DNA of 56,429 nt from Oscillospiraceae bacterium (lineage in GTDB: Bacteria; Bacillota; Clostridia; Oscillospirales; Ruminococcaceae): assembly GCA_012729855.1 (NCBI GenBank), contig JAAYCI010000067.1:1-56429 (forward strand), given 5' to 3'. Positions within the stretch are counted from its first letter, which is position 1. Each line of letters begins with the position of its first letter. The notes beneath the pieces were generated by a model. The model saw nothing but the letters and a program-made list of their open reading frames with translations, was not told the DNA's origin and did not search any database. Shown here piece by piece: positions 45,656 through 55,145 of this stretch. Position numbers and translations under genes: made by a program.

Positions 45656-46673
45656 TACGCTAAAAATAGCTTTAAAACAGCCTTTTGACACACCGGTGTA
45701 CTACTTTGCCAGCAGCGACGAAGCCCTGCTGCAGGAGGCCGCCGCCACGGTGCGCCGCGCCCTGCTGGCTGCCGGGGCCGACACCGAGACCACCGTGGTA
45801 TACGGCCCCGCGCCCGATTTGGGCGAGGTGGTGGCCGCCGCCGGCGCCATCTCCTTCTTTGGCACCCCGCGCATTGTGGAGGTACGCGGCATCGCGCCGC
45901 CCTCTATGGGCGACAAGGACGCCGCCGAGCTGGCCGCCGTCTTTACAGACACCATCAACGCGGTGCTTATCGTTACCGCCATACACAAGGATAAAAAGAC
46001 GGCAGGCAGTAAAAAAGCCAAAGCATTACTGGCCGCCGCGGCTGAGGCCGGGGTGGCGCTGGAGCTTTCCGCCCCCACCCGGCGGGACTATCTGCGCCTG
46101 CTGAACCGCGAGGCCGAGGCCCTGGGCGCAAGCTTCGCCCCCGGCGCGGCCGAACTGCTGCTGGAGCGGGCGGGGGAGGACCGTGCCCTGCTGCGCAACG
46201 AGACCGCCAAGCTGGCGGCTTTCAGCGGCTATGGAACCATCACCGAGGACATTGTGGCGCGCTTTTCCGTGCACAACATTGAGGCCGACGTGTTTGAACT
46301 GATACGGCTGATTACCGCCGGCCGCAAGGCGGCTGCCCACCAGAAGCTGGCCGACCTGCTGGCCCTGCGGCACGAGCCGGTGGCCCTATCGGCCGCGCTG
46401 GCCGGCAGCTACGCCGACATGATGCGGGTACGCTGGGGGGGAGCTGCCGGCCACGGCACCGGCGATGTGATGCGTGATTTTGGCTACCGCGGCAGTGACT
46501 ACCGGCTGAAAAAGGCGCGAGAGAGCGCTGCCCGCTACCCGGCCGCCCGGCTGGAGGAAGCCACCCTGCTGCTGGCCGGGCTGGACAAAGCCCTGAAAAG
46601 CAGCGCCCTGCCCGACAAAAGCCTGCTGCTGCAGGCGGCTGTCGGGCGTCTTATCCAGTTGGGAGCCCGCTGA
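45639..46673 (+). CDS. holA: DNA polymerase III delta subunit
   Basis: 344 residues. Clamp-loader subunit that opens the beta clamp. Recognisable blocks: TPVYYFASSDEALLQEAA at the N-terminus, SFFGTPRIVEVRGI, RRDYLRLLNREAEALGASFA, LLRNETAKLAAFSGYG and IEADVFELIRLITAGRKAAA. The comEC-holA order is standard in Firmicutes. AAGGAGG lies before the ATG inside the end of comEC, so translation is coupled. Its stop overlaps the next ATG by one base. Confidence 0.92.
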   Translation: MASANDTLKIALKQPFDTPVYYFASSDEALLQEAAATVRRALLAAGADTETTVVYGPAPDLGEVVAAAGAISFFGTPRIVEVRGIAPPSMGDKDAAELAAVFTDTINAVLIVTAIHKDKKTAGSKKAKALLAAAAEAGVALELSAPTRRDYLRLLNREAEALGASFAPGAAELLLERAGEDRALLRNETAKLAAFSGYGTITEDIVARFSVHNIEADVFELIRLITAGRKAAAHQKLADLLALRHEPVALSAALAGSYADMMRVRWGGAAGHGTGDVMRDFGYRGSDYRLKKARESAARYPAARLEEATLLLAGLDKALKSSALPDKSLLLQAAVGRLIQLGAR

Positions 46674-47260
46674 TGGAACGCCTGAAAGTGCGGGAGCTGG
46701 TGGTTGTGGAGGGCAGGTACGACGCCAGCACCCTGGCCGGCCTGGTCGACGGCCTGATCCTCACCACCGACGGGTTTTCCATCTTTTCCGACGCCGAGAA
46801 GAAAGCGCTCATCCGGCGGCTGGGTGCCCAGCGCGGCCTGCTCATCCTCACCGATTCCGACGCCGCGGGTTTCCGTATCCGCCACTATATTGAGAAGATT
46901 GCCGCCGGCTGCAGCATTAAAAATGCTTACATCCCCGCGCTGAAGGGCAAGGAAAGCCGCAAGGCCGCGCCGTCCAAAGAAGGCACCCTGGGCGTGGAGG
47001 GCCTGCCGCCCGATGTGCTGCGCACTGCGCTGAAAAATGCGGGTGTTACCTCCGCACAGCCCGCCGCGGGCGTGCCCATCAGCTACACCGACCTGTTTGA
47101 GCTGGGCATTTCCGGCGGTGCCGGCAGCGCCCGGCGCCGCCGCCTGCTGCTGGAAAAACTGGGCCTGCCACCACGGCTGTCAAAACAGGCACTCATACAA
47201 GTATTGACAAGCCTCTATACAAAAGACCAGATAGCAATGGAATTGGAGGCTTTGTGTTGA
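46673..47260 (+). CDS. rnmV: ribonuclease M5-like Toprim protein
   Basis: 195 residues. Toprim domain with VVVEGRYDASTL (catalytic Glu) and LLILTDSDAAGFRIR (the DxD metal pair), plus the M5-specific AYIPALKGKESRKAAPS and the DUF4093-like C-terminal half (LGISGGAGSARRRRLLLEKLG). RNase M5 trims 5S rRNA precursors. It begins at the last base of holA. In most Firmicutes ksgA follows; here a HAD gene follows after 273 bases in which I see nothing but an AT-rich start. Confidence 0.9.
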   Translation: MERLKVRELVVVEGRYDASTLAGLVDGLILTTDGFSIFSDAEKKALIRRLGAQRGLLILTDSDAAGFRIRHYIEKIAAGCSIKNAYIPALKGKESRKAAPSKEGTLGVEGLPPDVLRTALKNAGVTSAQPAAGVPISYTDLFELGISGGAGSARRRRLLLEKLGLPPRLSKQALIQVLTSLYTKDQIAMELEALC

Positions 47261-47533
47261 CACCACAAAGCCCGCATGGAAATAATAATTGTTTTAGCGC
47301 TATTATTTGCAAGAACGATGCGAAAGCTTTTTTTGTGCGTCGTCAAGCGCGGCGGGCAGCAGGTGAGTGACGCGCCTTGGGGGCTGAACCTTGCCGCACA
47401 AGGCGTGGTGACATTGCCTGCCCCGCGCGCAGGGGCCTTGCATTCAGCGTTCGAGCGGAACGCCGGCCAAGCCCGCACATCTCAATACGCCATACCCATC
47501 TGATAACAACCCCAAACCCCACCGGAGGCCACT

Positions 47534-48241
47534 ATGCCCACTTCCCCCAAGCCCGAACTGTTCTGGGACTTCCACGGCACGCTTACCCTGCCGGACATCA
47601 ACTGGTTTGATGCTGCGATGGAGGCCGCTGCCGAGCAGGTACCCGCCCGCCCGCTGAACCGGCAGACCCTTGTCCGCTATTTCAAGGGTACCTGCCTGCC
47701 TTGGTTCAGCATCCCCAGCCACGATACCCGCCACCTCATGCCGCCGGGCCGCTGGTGGGCCCACTGCGAGGCGGAGTTTGCGGCGATGTTCCAGCGCTGC
47801 GGCTTTACGCCCGAGGAGGCCGCCCGCATAGCGCCCGCCATGCGAGAAAAGATTTTGCAGCCCCATCGTTACCAGCTGTGGCCCGATGCTGCCTCCACGC
47901 TGCAGGCCCTGCAGGAGCGGGGATACCGCAGCTACATCCTCAGCAATAATTTTCCCGAGCTGGGGCAAATCATCCAGGCCTTGGGTCTGGCTTCATACTT
48001 TGAACTGGTGCTGATTTCCGCCCAAATAGGCTACGACAAGCCCCACCCCGGCATCTTTGCGTACGCCAAAAGCACCGTGCCGGCCAGCAGCAGTGTGTGG
48101 ATGATCGGCGACAACCCGACAGATGATATCGAGGGCGGCAGGGCGGCCGGCTTCACCACAGTAGCCGTTCATGGTGTGGAGGCGCCACGTGCCCACCACC
48201 ATGCCCCGCACCTTACCGATTTGCTGTACCTATTGCAGTGA
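47534..48241 (+). CDS. HAD superfamily hydrolase with altered motif I
   Basis: 235 residues. HAD motifs: I is FWDFHGTLT (D12 nucleophile, but the acid/base Asp is H14), II SYILSNN, III K in GYDKPHPGIF, IV MIGDNPTDDIEGG. The cap region carries an unusual aromatic patch (GRWWAHCEAEF). His in place of the second Asp is found in some HAD branches and should reduce phosphatase turnover or shift the chemistry. GGAGG precedes the ATG. Substrate unknown. Confidence 0.85.
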   Translation: MPTSPKPELFWDFHGTLTLPDINWFDAAMEAAAEQVPARPLNRQTLVRYFKGTCLPWFSIPSHDTRHLMPPGRWWAHCEAEFAAMFQRCGFTPEEAARIAPAMREKILQPHRYQLWPDAASTLQALQERGYRSYILSNNFPELGQIIQALGLASYFELVLISAQIGYDKPHPGIFAYAKSTVPASSSVWMIGDNPTDDIEGGRAAGFTTVAVHGVEAPRAHHHAPHLTDLLYLLQ

Positions 48242-48263
48242 ACGTGCGGCTTCGCCTGCCGTT

Positions 48264-48286
48264 TTGAAAACCGTTTCGGTTTTCAA
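48264..48286. other. AAAACC hairpin downstream of the HAD gene
   Basis: TTGAAAACCG and CGGTTTTCAA around a 3-base loop. A similar hairpin, CTTCAAAACCG / CGGTTTTGAAG, ends the window at 56385-56409. It may be a first terminator. Confidence 0.45.
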
Positions 48287-48302
48287 GTGGTTTGACTATA
48301 GC

Positions 48303-48346
48303 ATCAACAAACACCCTGCTGTGAGAGCAACAGGGTGTTTGTTGAT
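48303..48346. terminator. bidirectional terminator between HAD and AI-2E genes
   Basis: Two 16-base arms, ATCAACAAACACCCTG and its exact complement, around a 12-base loop. It lies between convergent genes. Confidence 0.85.
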
Positions 48347-48397
48347 ATAAGGCAAGTAACGCATAATAAATAATATATAAAAAATAAATATGGCGAA

Positions 48398-49699
48398 TCA
48401 ATCTTTATTTTGATCCAATGGGGCATCCGCGCTGCCGGGCATGGTATCCATGCTGGTGCCGGCGGTTTCGGCCCCGATATCAGTCTTTTCAGCCGCCGCC
48501 TTCCGGCTTTTAAAGATGCGCATTTTGGTGCGCCCGATGCCGCCAGGCATGCCTACGGTCGCTTCGTCATAACCCTTTTTATTCAGCCGCCGCTTGATTA
48601 ACTCGCTGGCCAGCACATACAGCACCGCGGCGGTGGGCACGCCCAGTATCATGCCGGCAAAGCCAAACAGCCCGCCGCCCACAATGATGGCAATGAGCAC
48701 CCACATGGCCGGCAGGCCGGTGGTTTCGCCCAGTATCTTGGGCCCCAGTATGTTCCCGTCGAACTGCTGCAGCACGATGATGAACACCGTGAACCACACC
48801 GCGCTCCAGGGGTTTACCATCAGCAGAATCATGATAGAGGGGATGGCCCCGATGAACGGCCCGAAGAAGGGGATGATGTTGGTGACGGCGATGATGACAC
48901 TGATGAGCGGGGCAAAGGGCATGGGCAAAATGCCCAGGTTCATGATGGACATAAAGATAAAACAGATGACACCAATAATGACGCTGTCGATGATTTTACC
49001 ACTGATGAAGCCGGAAAAAACCTCGTTGGACAGGCGCGCCACCTTCATAACATTGTCTGCGCCGCGCTTGGGCAGCAGCGCGTACAGTATGCGGGTGATC
49101 TGGCGTATCAGCTTGTCCTTGCCGGACATCATATAGATGGAGGCAATGAAGGCTGTGAGCACACCGATGACCCCGCTGCCTATCTGCATGCCCAGGCTGG
49201 GCAGGCTGGGCAGGAAATCGCGGATGATGCCCATCAGTGCGTTCATCACGTCGGTGTAGGTCAGCGTAAAAGAATCGACGACCGAGGCGTCCAGCTGGAA
49301 ATAATTGCCCAGCCAGCTGAACAGGCCGTTCAGGTTGGCCAGGTACTGGGGCAGGTTGCCGGCCAGTGTCATGATGCTTTCCACCAGCTGGGGTACCACC
49401 AGCACCAGCAGCAGCACCAGCAGCAAAATGGCCAGCAGCCAGGTGGTGATGATGGCCAGCCCCCGCCGGTGCTTGAAGCGGCTGTAGAGCCTATGCTCAA
49501 AAAACCGCATGGGGATGTTCATCAAATAGGCTACGGCCAGCCCGGCCACAAAGGGGGCAATAATAGAGAACAGATTTTCCAGCACCGCCATCACGCTGGG
49601 CAGGTTGGACAGTGCCAAATACAAAACCACGCCGATACAAACCACGAGCAGGTTTGCCAGCGTGCGTTTGGTGAAAGGCCCAAATCGTTTTTTATTCAC
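48398..49699 (-). CDS. AI-2E family transporter
   Basis: 433 residues. Seven to eight membrane segments in the family's arrangement, with long hydrophobic N-terminal stretches (NLLVVCIGVVLYLALS, LFSIIAPFVAGLAVAYLMN) and the conserved GKIIDSVIIGVICFIFM, IPFFGPFIGAIPSIMI and DGNILGPKILGETTGL blocks. The family includes AI-2 exporters and Na+/H+ antiporters; function here is open. The C-terminal 60 residues are charged and cytosolic. It is transcribed alone; a palindromic element lies just upstream. Confidence 0.9.
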   Translation of the reverse strand: MNKKRFGPFTKRTLANLLVVCIGVVLYLALSNLPSVMAVLENLFSIIAPFVAGLAVAYLMNIPMRFFEHRLYSRFKHRRGLAIITTWLLAILLLVLLLVLVVPQLVESIMTLAGNLPQYLANLNGLFSWLGNYFQLDASVVDSFTLTYTDVMNALMGIIRDFLPSLPSLGMQIGSGVIGVLTAFIASIYMMSGKDKLIRQITRILYALLPKRGADNVMKVARLSNEVFSGFISGKIIDSVIIGVICFIFMSIMNLGILPMPFAPLISVIIAVTNIIPFFGPFIGAIPSIMILLMVNPWSAVWFTVFIIVLQQFDGNILGPKILGETTGLPAMWVLIAIIVGGGLFGFAGMILGVPTAAVLYVLASELIKRRLNKKGYDEATVGMPGGIGRTKMRIFKSRKAAAEKTDIGAETAGTSMDTMPGSADAPLDQNKD

Positions 49700-49726
49700 G
49701 GGCAGCCGCCCCCCCGGTTTGGTTTA

Positions 49727-49844
49727 AGAACCTGTATCATGGCGCCACATGGCGTATCCGCGGCTTATTCCTGCGAAATCGCGCCTTGAACGGCGCAAAA
49801 GAGTGCTCGCGGCTACACCATGCTCCGCTACGAATACAGGTTCT
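49727..49844. repeat. large palindromic element upstream of the AI-2E gene
   Basis: Outer arms AGAACCTGTAT (49727-49737) and its exact complement (49834-49844). Inside, CATGGCGTATCCGCG pairs imperfectly with CGCGGCTACACCATG, and a core hairpin GCGCC-ttgaac-GGCGC follows ATTCCTGCG, a string also found in the element at 56213-56377. The right arm overlaps the TAG stop of the minus-strand HPr-like gene. Confidence 0.7.
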
Positions 49845-50073
49845 AAGTTACATTCTGGCCAATGTTCTGTATCTGCTTGTGAAAACCGGCATCCTCGCTC
49901 ACTATCAGCACAGGCTGGCTGAAGTCCAGCGCATACATGCCAATATAGCTCTTGGCGTCGATGATAATGCTGCCGTCGGGCGACTGCAGGCCCACCTCGC
50001 TGGGGCATTCCACGGCCAGGCGCTGGATATCCTGCAGCTCACTGATGCTGGAGAGCTTCTTTTTTGTAACCAT
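49843..50073 (-). CDS. HPr-like protein without the phosphorylated His
   Basis: 76 residues from ATG 50073 (AAGGAAG upstream). The C-terminal part resembles HPr (SIIIDAKSYIGMYALDFSQP matching the V-x-AKSILGVLSL region), and the N-terminal part is an HPr-like strand and helix (ISELQDIQRLAVECPSEVGL). The active-site loop with His15 (GLHARPA) is missing. So it cannot be a normal PTS phosphocarrier; a structural or regulatory role is possible. The assignment to the HPr fold is tentative. Confidence 0.6.
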   Translation of the reverse strand: MVTKKKLSSISELQDIQRLAVECPSEVGLQSPDGSIIIDAKSYIGMYALDFSQPVLIVSEDAGFHKQIQNIGQNVT

Positions 50074-50273
50074 GATGGGCGCTTCCTTTCTGCGCAGGCG
50101 CAAAACAAGTGGCGGCAAACAAACAGGTTGCCTGTAATAAATGCATTATATGGTGAATAGTATAGCACGCCCACCGCCAAATGCAAAGCCGGTTCTGTTG
50201 CTTTGCGCCGTGGCGCCATGCAAAGCGCGCTGCCGCCGCTTGGCCCGCGCAGCGACAAAAACCGCCCTGGGGA

Positions 50274-50302
50274 TTGCATCTTGCCCGGCCTGCCGGTATA
50301 AT
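50274..50302 (+). promoter_or_regulatory. promoter of livJ
   Basis: TTGCAT (50274-50279), 17-base spacer, perfect TATAAT (50297-50302), 43 bases before the livJ start. Confidence 0.85.
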
Positions 50303-50344
50303 GTATACTTGTAGCATTGGTAAAACAACAGGAGGGAATGGAAC

Positions 50345-51478
50345 ATGAAAAAATTCTTGGCTTTGGCCCTGGCACTGGTTATGCTGCTGCCTTTTGCGGC
50401 CTGCTCTCAGCAGGGAAGCGGCGACATCGTCATCGGCGGGCTGTCCCCGCTCACCGGCGCGGCGTCCTTTTATGGCAACGGCGTTACCAACGGCGCCAAA
50501 ATTGCGGTGGATGAAATCAACGCGGCCGGCGGCGTACTGGGCCGCCAGATCAAATTTGTGAACTACGACGAACAGGCCGACCCCACCGAGGCGATCAACG
50601 CCTACAACAAGCTGGTGCAAACCGATAAGATTATTGCCCTGATGGGCGACGTGACCACCGCCCCCACGCTGGCCGTGGCCCAAAAGGCTGCCGACGACGG
50701 CATCCCGATGATTACCCCCACCGCCACTGGCGCCGCCGTTACCGAGGTGGGCGACAACATCTTCCGCATCTGCTTCACCGACCCCTACCAGGGCCGCCTG
50801 ATGGCCGATTATGCCTACAATGAATTGGGCTTTGAAAACGTGGCCCTGCTGTACGATGTGGGCGACGACTATGCCACCGGCATCGCCGACGCCTTTGAGC
50901 AGAAGGCCGCCGACTTGGGCATGACCATCACCACCAAGGAAGGCTACCCCAACGGCAACACCGACTACAACGCCCAGCTGACCAAGATCAAGAGCGGCAA
51001 CCCCGACGCCATCATGGTGTGCAGCTACTACGAGGACGCCGCCCTCATCGTCAACCAGGCGCGCGAGCTGGGCATCGACGTGCCCCTGATGGGCCCCGAC
51101 GGCTGGGATGGTGTGCTGCAGCAGATTGGCGAAGCCAACGCCGGCCTGCTGGACGGCTGCTACTACTGCAGCCAGTATTCGCGCGACAACCCCAGCGAAG
51201 CGCTGCAGAAGTTTATGGACGAATACCAGACCCGCTACGGCGAGAGCGAGAACATGTTTGCGGTGCTGGGCTACGAGGCCATCTACGCCCTGGCCGATGC
51301 CATCAAGGCCGCCGGCAACACCAACAGCGACGATGTGGTGAAAGCGCTGACCAACCTCACCTTCACAGGCCTCACCGGTGAAATCTCCTTCCAGGGCGGG
51401 CGCGACCCCGTGCGTGACGCCTACATCATCGAGTTTGAAGACGGCGCCGAAGTGGTGCTGGGCCAGCACAGCGTTTAA
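50345..51478 (+). CDS. livJ: branched-chain amino acid ABC transporter, substrate-binding lipoprotein
   Basis: 377 residues. Lipobox FAAC (C20). Type I periplasmic-binding fold of the Leu/Ile/Val family: DIVIGGLSPLTGAASFYGNG, AVDEINAAGGVLGRQIKFV, IMVCSYYEDAALIVNQAREL and GYEAIYALADAIKAAG. It binds branched-chain or similar amino acids outside and hands them to LivHM. AGGAGGG before the ATG. A strong terminator separates it from livH, so the binding protein is probably made in excess over the membrane parts. Confidence 0.93.
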   Translation: MKKFLALALALVMLLPFAACSQQGSGDIVIGGLSPLTGAASFYGNGVTNGAKIAVDEINAAGGVLGRQIKFVNYDEQADPTEAINAYNKLVQTDKIIALMGDVTTAPTLAVAQKAADDGIPMITPTATGAAVTEVGDNIFRICFTDPYQGRLMADYAYNELGFENVALLYDVGDDYATGIADAFEQKAADLGMTITTKEGYPNGNTDYNAQLTKIKSGNPDAIMVCSYYEDAALIVNQARELGIDVPLMGPDGWDGVLQQIGEANAGLLDGCYYCSQYSRDNPSEALQKFMDEYQTRYGESENMFAVLGYEAIYALADAIKAAGNTNSDDVVKALTNLTFTGLTGEISFQGGRDPVRDAYIIEFEDGAEVVLGQHSV

Positions 51479-51511
51479 GCATTGAACACCGGGCGCAAAA
51501 CCGGAGCAGCA

Positions 51512-51547
51512 CCGAAAAGAGGGCGACTGACATCGCCCTCTTTTCGG
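51512..51547 (+). terminator. terminator/attenuator between livJ and livH
   Basis: 15-base perfect stem (CCGAAAAGAGGGCGA and complement) around a six-base loop. The run of T lies inside the right arm. Partial readthrough would set a higher dose of LivJ than of LivHMGF. Confidence 0.8.
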
Positions 51548-51638
51548 CATGATATACAAGCGCCGGCCGCTGTGGCTGCGGCCGGGTTTTAGCGGAATCA
51601 AGGCTTCAAGCAGGGTATCTTTTAGGAGGGTAGCTTGA

Positions 51639-52514
51639 ATGTATTTTCTCACCCAATTGCTGAACGGCCTGGGGGTGGGCGCCATCTACGCGCTGGTGGC
51701 CCTGGGCTACAGCATGGTTTACGGCATTGTGCAGCTCATCAACTTCGCCCACGGCGATATTATTATGGTGGGCAGCTTTACGGTATACACCATTTTGTCC
51801 TGGAACTTCCCGGTGCCGGTGGCGGTCATGGGCAGCATCCTGTTCTGCGCCATCGTGGGCATGATCATCTCGCGTGTGGCCTACCAGCGCCTGCTCAATA
51901 AGGGCGCGCCGCGCATCGCGCTGCTCATCACGGCCATCGGCGTCAGCATGCTGCTGCAAAACCTGTACCAGCTTATCTATGGCTCGGGCGCCAAGGCGGT
52001 GCCCCGCATGTTCGACCTGCCGGCCATCACGGTGGGCGGGGTGCAAATTTCCAACACGCTGCTCAACATTGCCGTGGCGCTGGTGATGATGGTGCTGCTG
52101 CAGCTGATGGTGGGCCGCACCAAAACCGGCAAGGCCATGCAGGCCACCAGCGAGGACGCCGGCGCCGCCACATTGATGGGCATCAACACGAGCCGCATCA
52201 TCCTGTTCACCTTCGCCATAGGCTCGGCCCTGGCGGCGGTGGGCAGTGTGCTGTACAACAACACCTACCAGCAAATTACCCCCTACATGGGCGCCATGCT
52301 GGGCCTGAAGGCCTTTGTGGCGGCGGTGTTCGGCGGCATTGGCAGCATTCCCGGCGCCATGCTGGGCGGCTTCATCCTGGGCATTGCCGAGGGGCTGAAC
52401 AACGCCTACGGCAACTCGGTGCTCACCGACGCCGTGGTGTTCGGGCTGCTCATCATCATCCTGCTCATCAAACCGGCCGGCCTGCTTGGCAAGCACGTGA
52501 GAGAGAAGGTGTAG
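51639..52514 (+). CDS. livH: branched-chain amino acid ABC transporter permease
   Basis: 291 residues with about eight membrane segments. LivH markers: GVGAIYALVALGYSMVYGIV, QLINFAHGDIIMVGSF, and the ATPase-contact loop MQATSEDAGAATLMGIN, followed by FGGIGSIPGAMLGGFILG. Forms the channel with LivM. GGAGGG before the ATG. Two bases separate its stop from the livM ATG. Confidence 0.95.
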   Translation: MYFLTQLLNGLGVGAIYALVALGYSMVYGIVQLINFAHGDIIMVGSFTVYTILSWNFPVPVAVMGSILFCAIVGMIISRVAYQRLLNKGAPRIALLITAIGVSMLLQNLYQLIYGSGAKAVPRMFDLPAITVGGVQISNTLLNIAVALVMMVLLQLMVGRTKTGKAMQATSEDAGAATLMGINTSRIILFTFAIGSALAAVGSVLYNNTYQQITPYMGAMLGLKAFVAAVFGGIGSIPGAMLGGFILGIAEGLNNAYGNSVLTDAVVFGLLIIILLIKPAGLLGKHVREKV

Positions 52515-52516
52515 CC

Positions 52517-53551
52517 ATGAGCAAACCCTGGACCAAGACCAGAAAGCGGGCGATTTCCAGCCTCATCACGCTGGGTTTTCTGGTGGTGGTGCTGCTGGTG
52601 ATGAACGTCCTCATCCAGCTGGGGCTGGTGAATGCCGGCGTGGTGGACATGCTCAAGTTTATCGGCATCAACATCATCGCGGCTGTCAGCCTGAACATGG
52701 TAAGCGGCATGATGGGCCAGCTGGTGCTGGGCCACGCCGGCTTCATGCTGGTGGGGGCCTACGCGGCGGCCATGTTCACCAACGCCGTCGGCTGGCCGCT
52801 CACGGCCTCGCTTACGCCGGCGCTCATCATCGGCGGGCTGCTGGCGGCGATCATCGGCTTCCTCATTGGCATCCCGGCGCTGCGCCTGCGGGGGGACTAC
52901 CTGGCCATCATCACGCTGGGCTTTGGCGAGATCATCCGCGTCATCGCCAACAGCCTGACGATTACCAACGGCGCCAAAGGCTACTACGGGTTCCCCACCT
53001 TCAGCACCCGGCAGGACCCCGCCACCCTCTTTAACTTCATCTTTGTCATCGCCGCCTTTGTGGTGTTTTTCAGCTACACCTTCGGCACCTCCCGCCACGG
53101 CCGGGCGGTCATCGCCATCCGCGAGGACGAGATCGCGGCCGAGTCCAGCGGCATCCGCACCACCTACTACAAGCTGCTCACCTTCACGCTGTCGGCCTTC
53201 TTCGCCGGCGTGGCCGGGGGCCTGTTGGCGCACCAGCTGGGCATCATCGACCCTTCCAACTACGGCTTCAGCAAGTCGGTGGAGATTTTGATGATGGTGG
53301 TGCTGGGCGGCATGGGCTCCATCACGGGCAGCGTGGTCAGCGCCAGTGTGCTCACCTTCCTGCCCGAGGTGCTGCGCGGCTTTGCCAACTACCGCATGCT
53401 CATCTACAGCGTACTGCTCATCTGCGTTATGCTCTTCCGCCCCAAGGGCTTGTTTGGTCGGGCCGAGCTGCGCGTCATCAAGCCCTACGAGTGGCTGCGG
53501 GACCGCCACCGCGCCAAAAAGGCGCAAAAGACAGGGGGTGGCGGCTCATGA
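52517..53551 (+). CDS. livM: branched-chain amino acid ABC transporter permease
   Basis: 344 residues with eight to nine membrane segments. LivM blocks: GQLVLGHAGFMLVGAYAAAM, GIPALRLRGDYLAIITLGFG, EIIRVIANSLTITNGAKG and MMVVLGGMGSITGSVVSASV. The EAA-like loop AIREDEIAAESSGI contacts the ATPases. Partner of LivH. Its TGA overlaps the livG ATG (ATGA). Confidence 0.95.
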   Translation: MSKPWTKTRKRAISSLITLGFLVVVLLVMNVLIQLGLVNAGVVDMLKFIGINIIAAVSLNMVSGMMGQLVLGHAGFMLVGAYAAAMFTNAVGWPLTASLTPALIIGGLLAAIIGFLIGIPALRLRGDYLAIITLGFGEIIRVIANSLTITNGAKGYYGFPTFSTRQDPATLFNFIFVIAAFVVFFSYTFGTSRHGRAVIAIREDEIAAESSGIRTTYYKLLTFTLSAFFAGVAGGLLAHQLGIIDPSNYGFSKSVEILMMVVLGGMGSITGSVVSASVLTFLPEVLRGFANYRMLIYSVLLICVMLFRPKGLFGRAELRVIKPYEWLRDRHRAKKAQKTGGGGS

Positions 53552-54316
53552 GGCCCATCGTGCTGGAAGTGGAGGATCTGAGCGTCTACTTTGGCGGCCT
53601 GCGGGCGGTGGAGGCGGTCAGCTTCTACATCAAAAAGGGGCAGATCGTGGGGCTCATTGGCCCCAATGGCGCCGGTAAAACCACGATATTCAACCTGCTT
53701 ACCGGTGTGTACGCGCCCACCCGCGGGGCCATTTACCTGGACGAAAAGAGCATCCTGAAAAAGAAAACCTGGCAGCGCAGCCAGATGGGTATGGCGCGCA
53801 CCTTCCAGAATATCCGCCTGTTCAAGGACATGAGCGTGATTGACAACGTGAAGACCGCCATGAACAACCAGCTGGATTACACCATGCTCAGCGGGGTGTT
53901 CCGCGGGCCGGGCTACCGCAAGGAGGAGCGCGCGGTGTCCCGCCGGGCGCACGACCTGCTGGATGTGATGGGCCTGGACGCCCAGGCCGACGAATACGCC
54001 CGCAACCTGCCCTACGGCCAGCAGCGCAAGCTGGAGATCGCGCGGGCGCTGGCGTCCAACCCACGGGTGCTGCTGCTGGACGAGCCGGCCGCCGGCATGA
54101 ACCCCACCGAGACAGCGGAGCTGCTGCAGACCATCCGCATGGTGCGCGACCGGTTCGATTTGTCGGTGCTGCTCATCGAGCACGACATGAGCTTTGTAAT
54201 GGACATCTGCGAGTACATTTTTGTGTTGGACTACGGGCGCATCATCGCCGCGGGCGAGCCTGAGGACGTGCGTAACAACCCGCAGGTGATTGAGGCCTAT
54301 CTGGGAGGTGAGGCGC

Positions 54317-54339
<23 letters not shown>
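53548..54339 (+). CDS. livG: branched-chain amino acid ABC transporter ATPase
   Basis: 263 residues. Walker [17 protein letters not shown], the LivG-type [19 protein letters not shown], a signature [16 protein letters not shown] (in place of LSGGQ), Walker [14 protein letters not shown] and the switch histidine in LLIEHDMSF. Start ATG overlaps the livM stop. The end overlaps livF by 23 bases. Confidence 0.95.
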
Positions 54340-55036
<697 letters not shown>

Positions 55037-55057
55037 TTGAAGCCCATAAGTCATGCT

Positions 55058-55095
55058 ACACACGGCATCTCATACGGGTGCCGTGTGTTGTATTT
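55058..55095 (+). terminator. terminator after livF
   Basis: ACACACGGCA and TGCCGTGTGT (plus inner TC/GG pairs) around a short loop, then TGTATTTATAT. Confidence 0.75.
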
Positions 55096-55145
55096 ATATC
55101 AATTGGTGTGAAATAAATAATTTATTCGCGGCTAGGAGAATTCAT

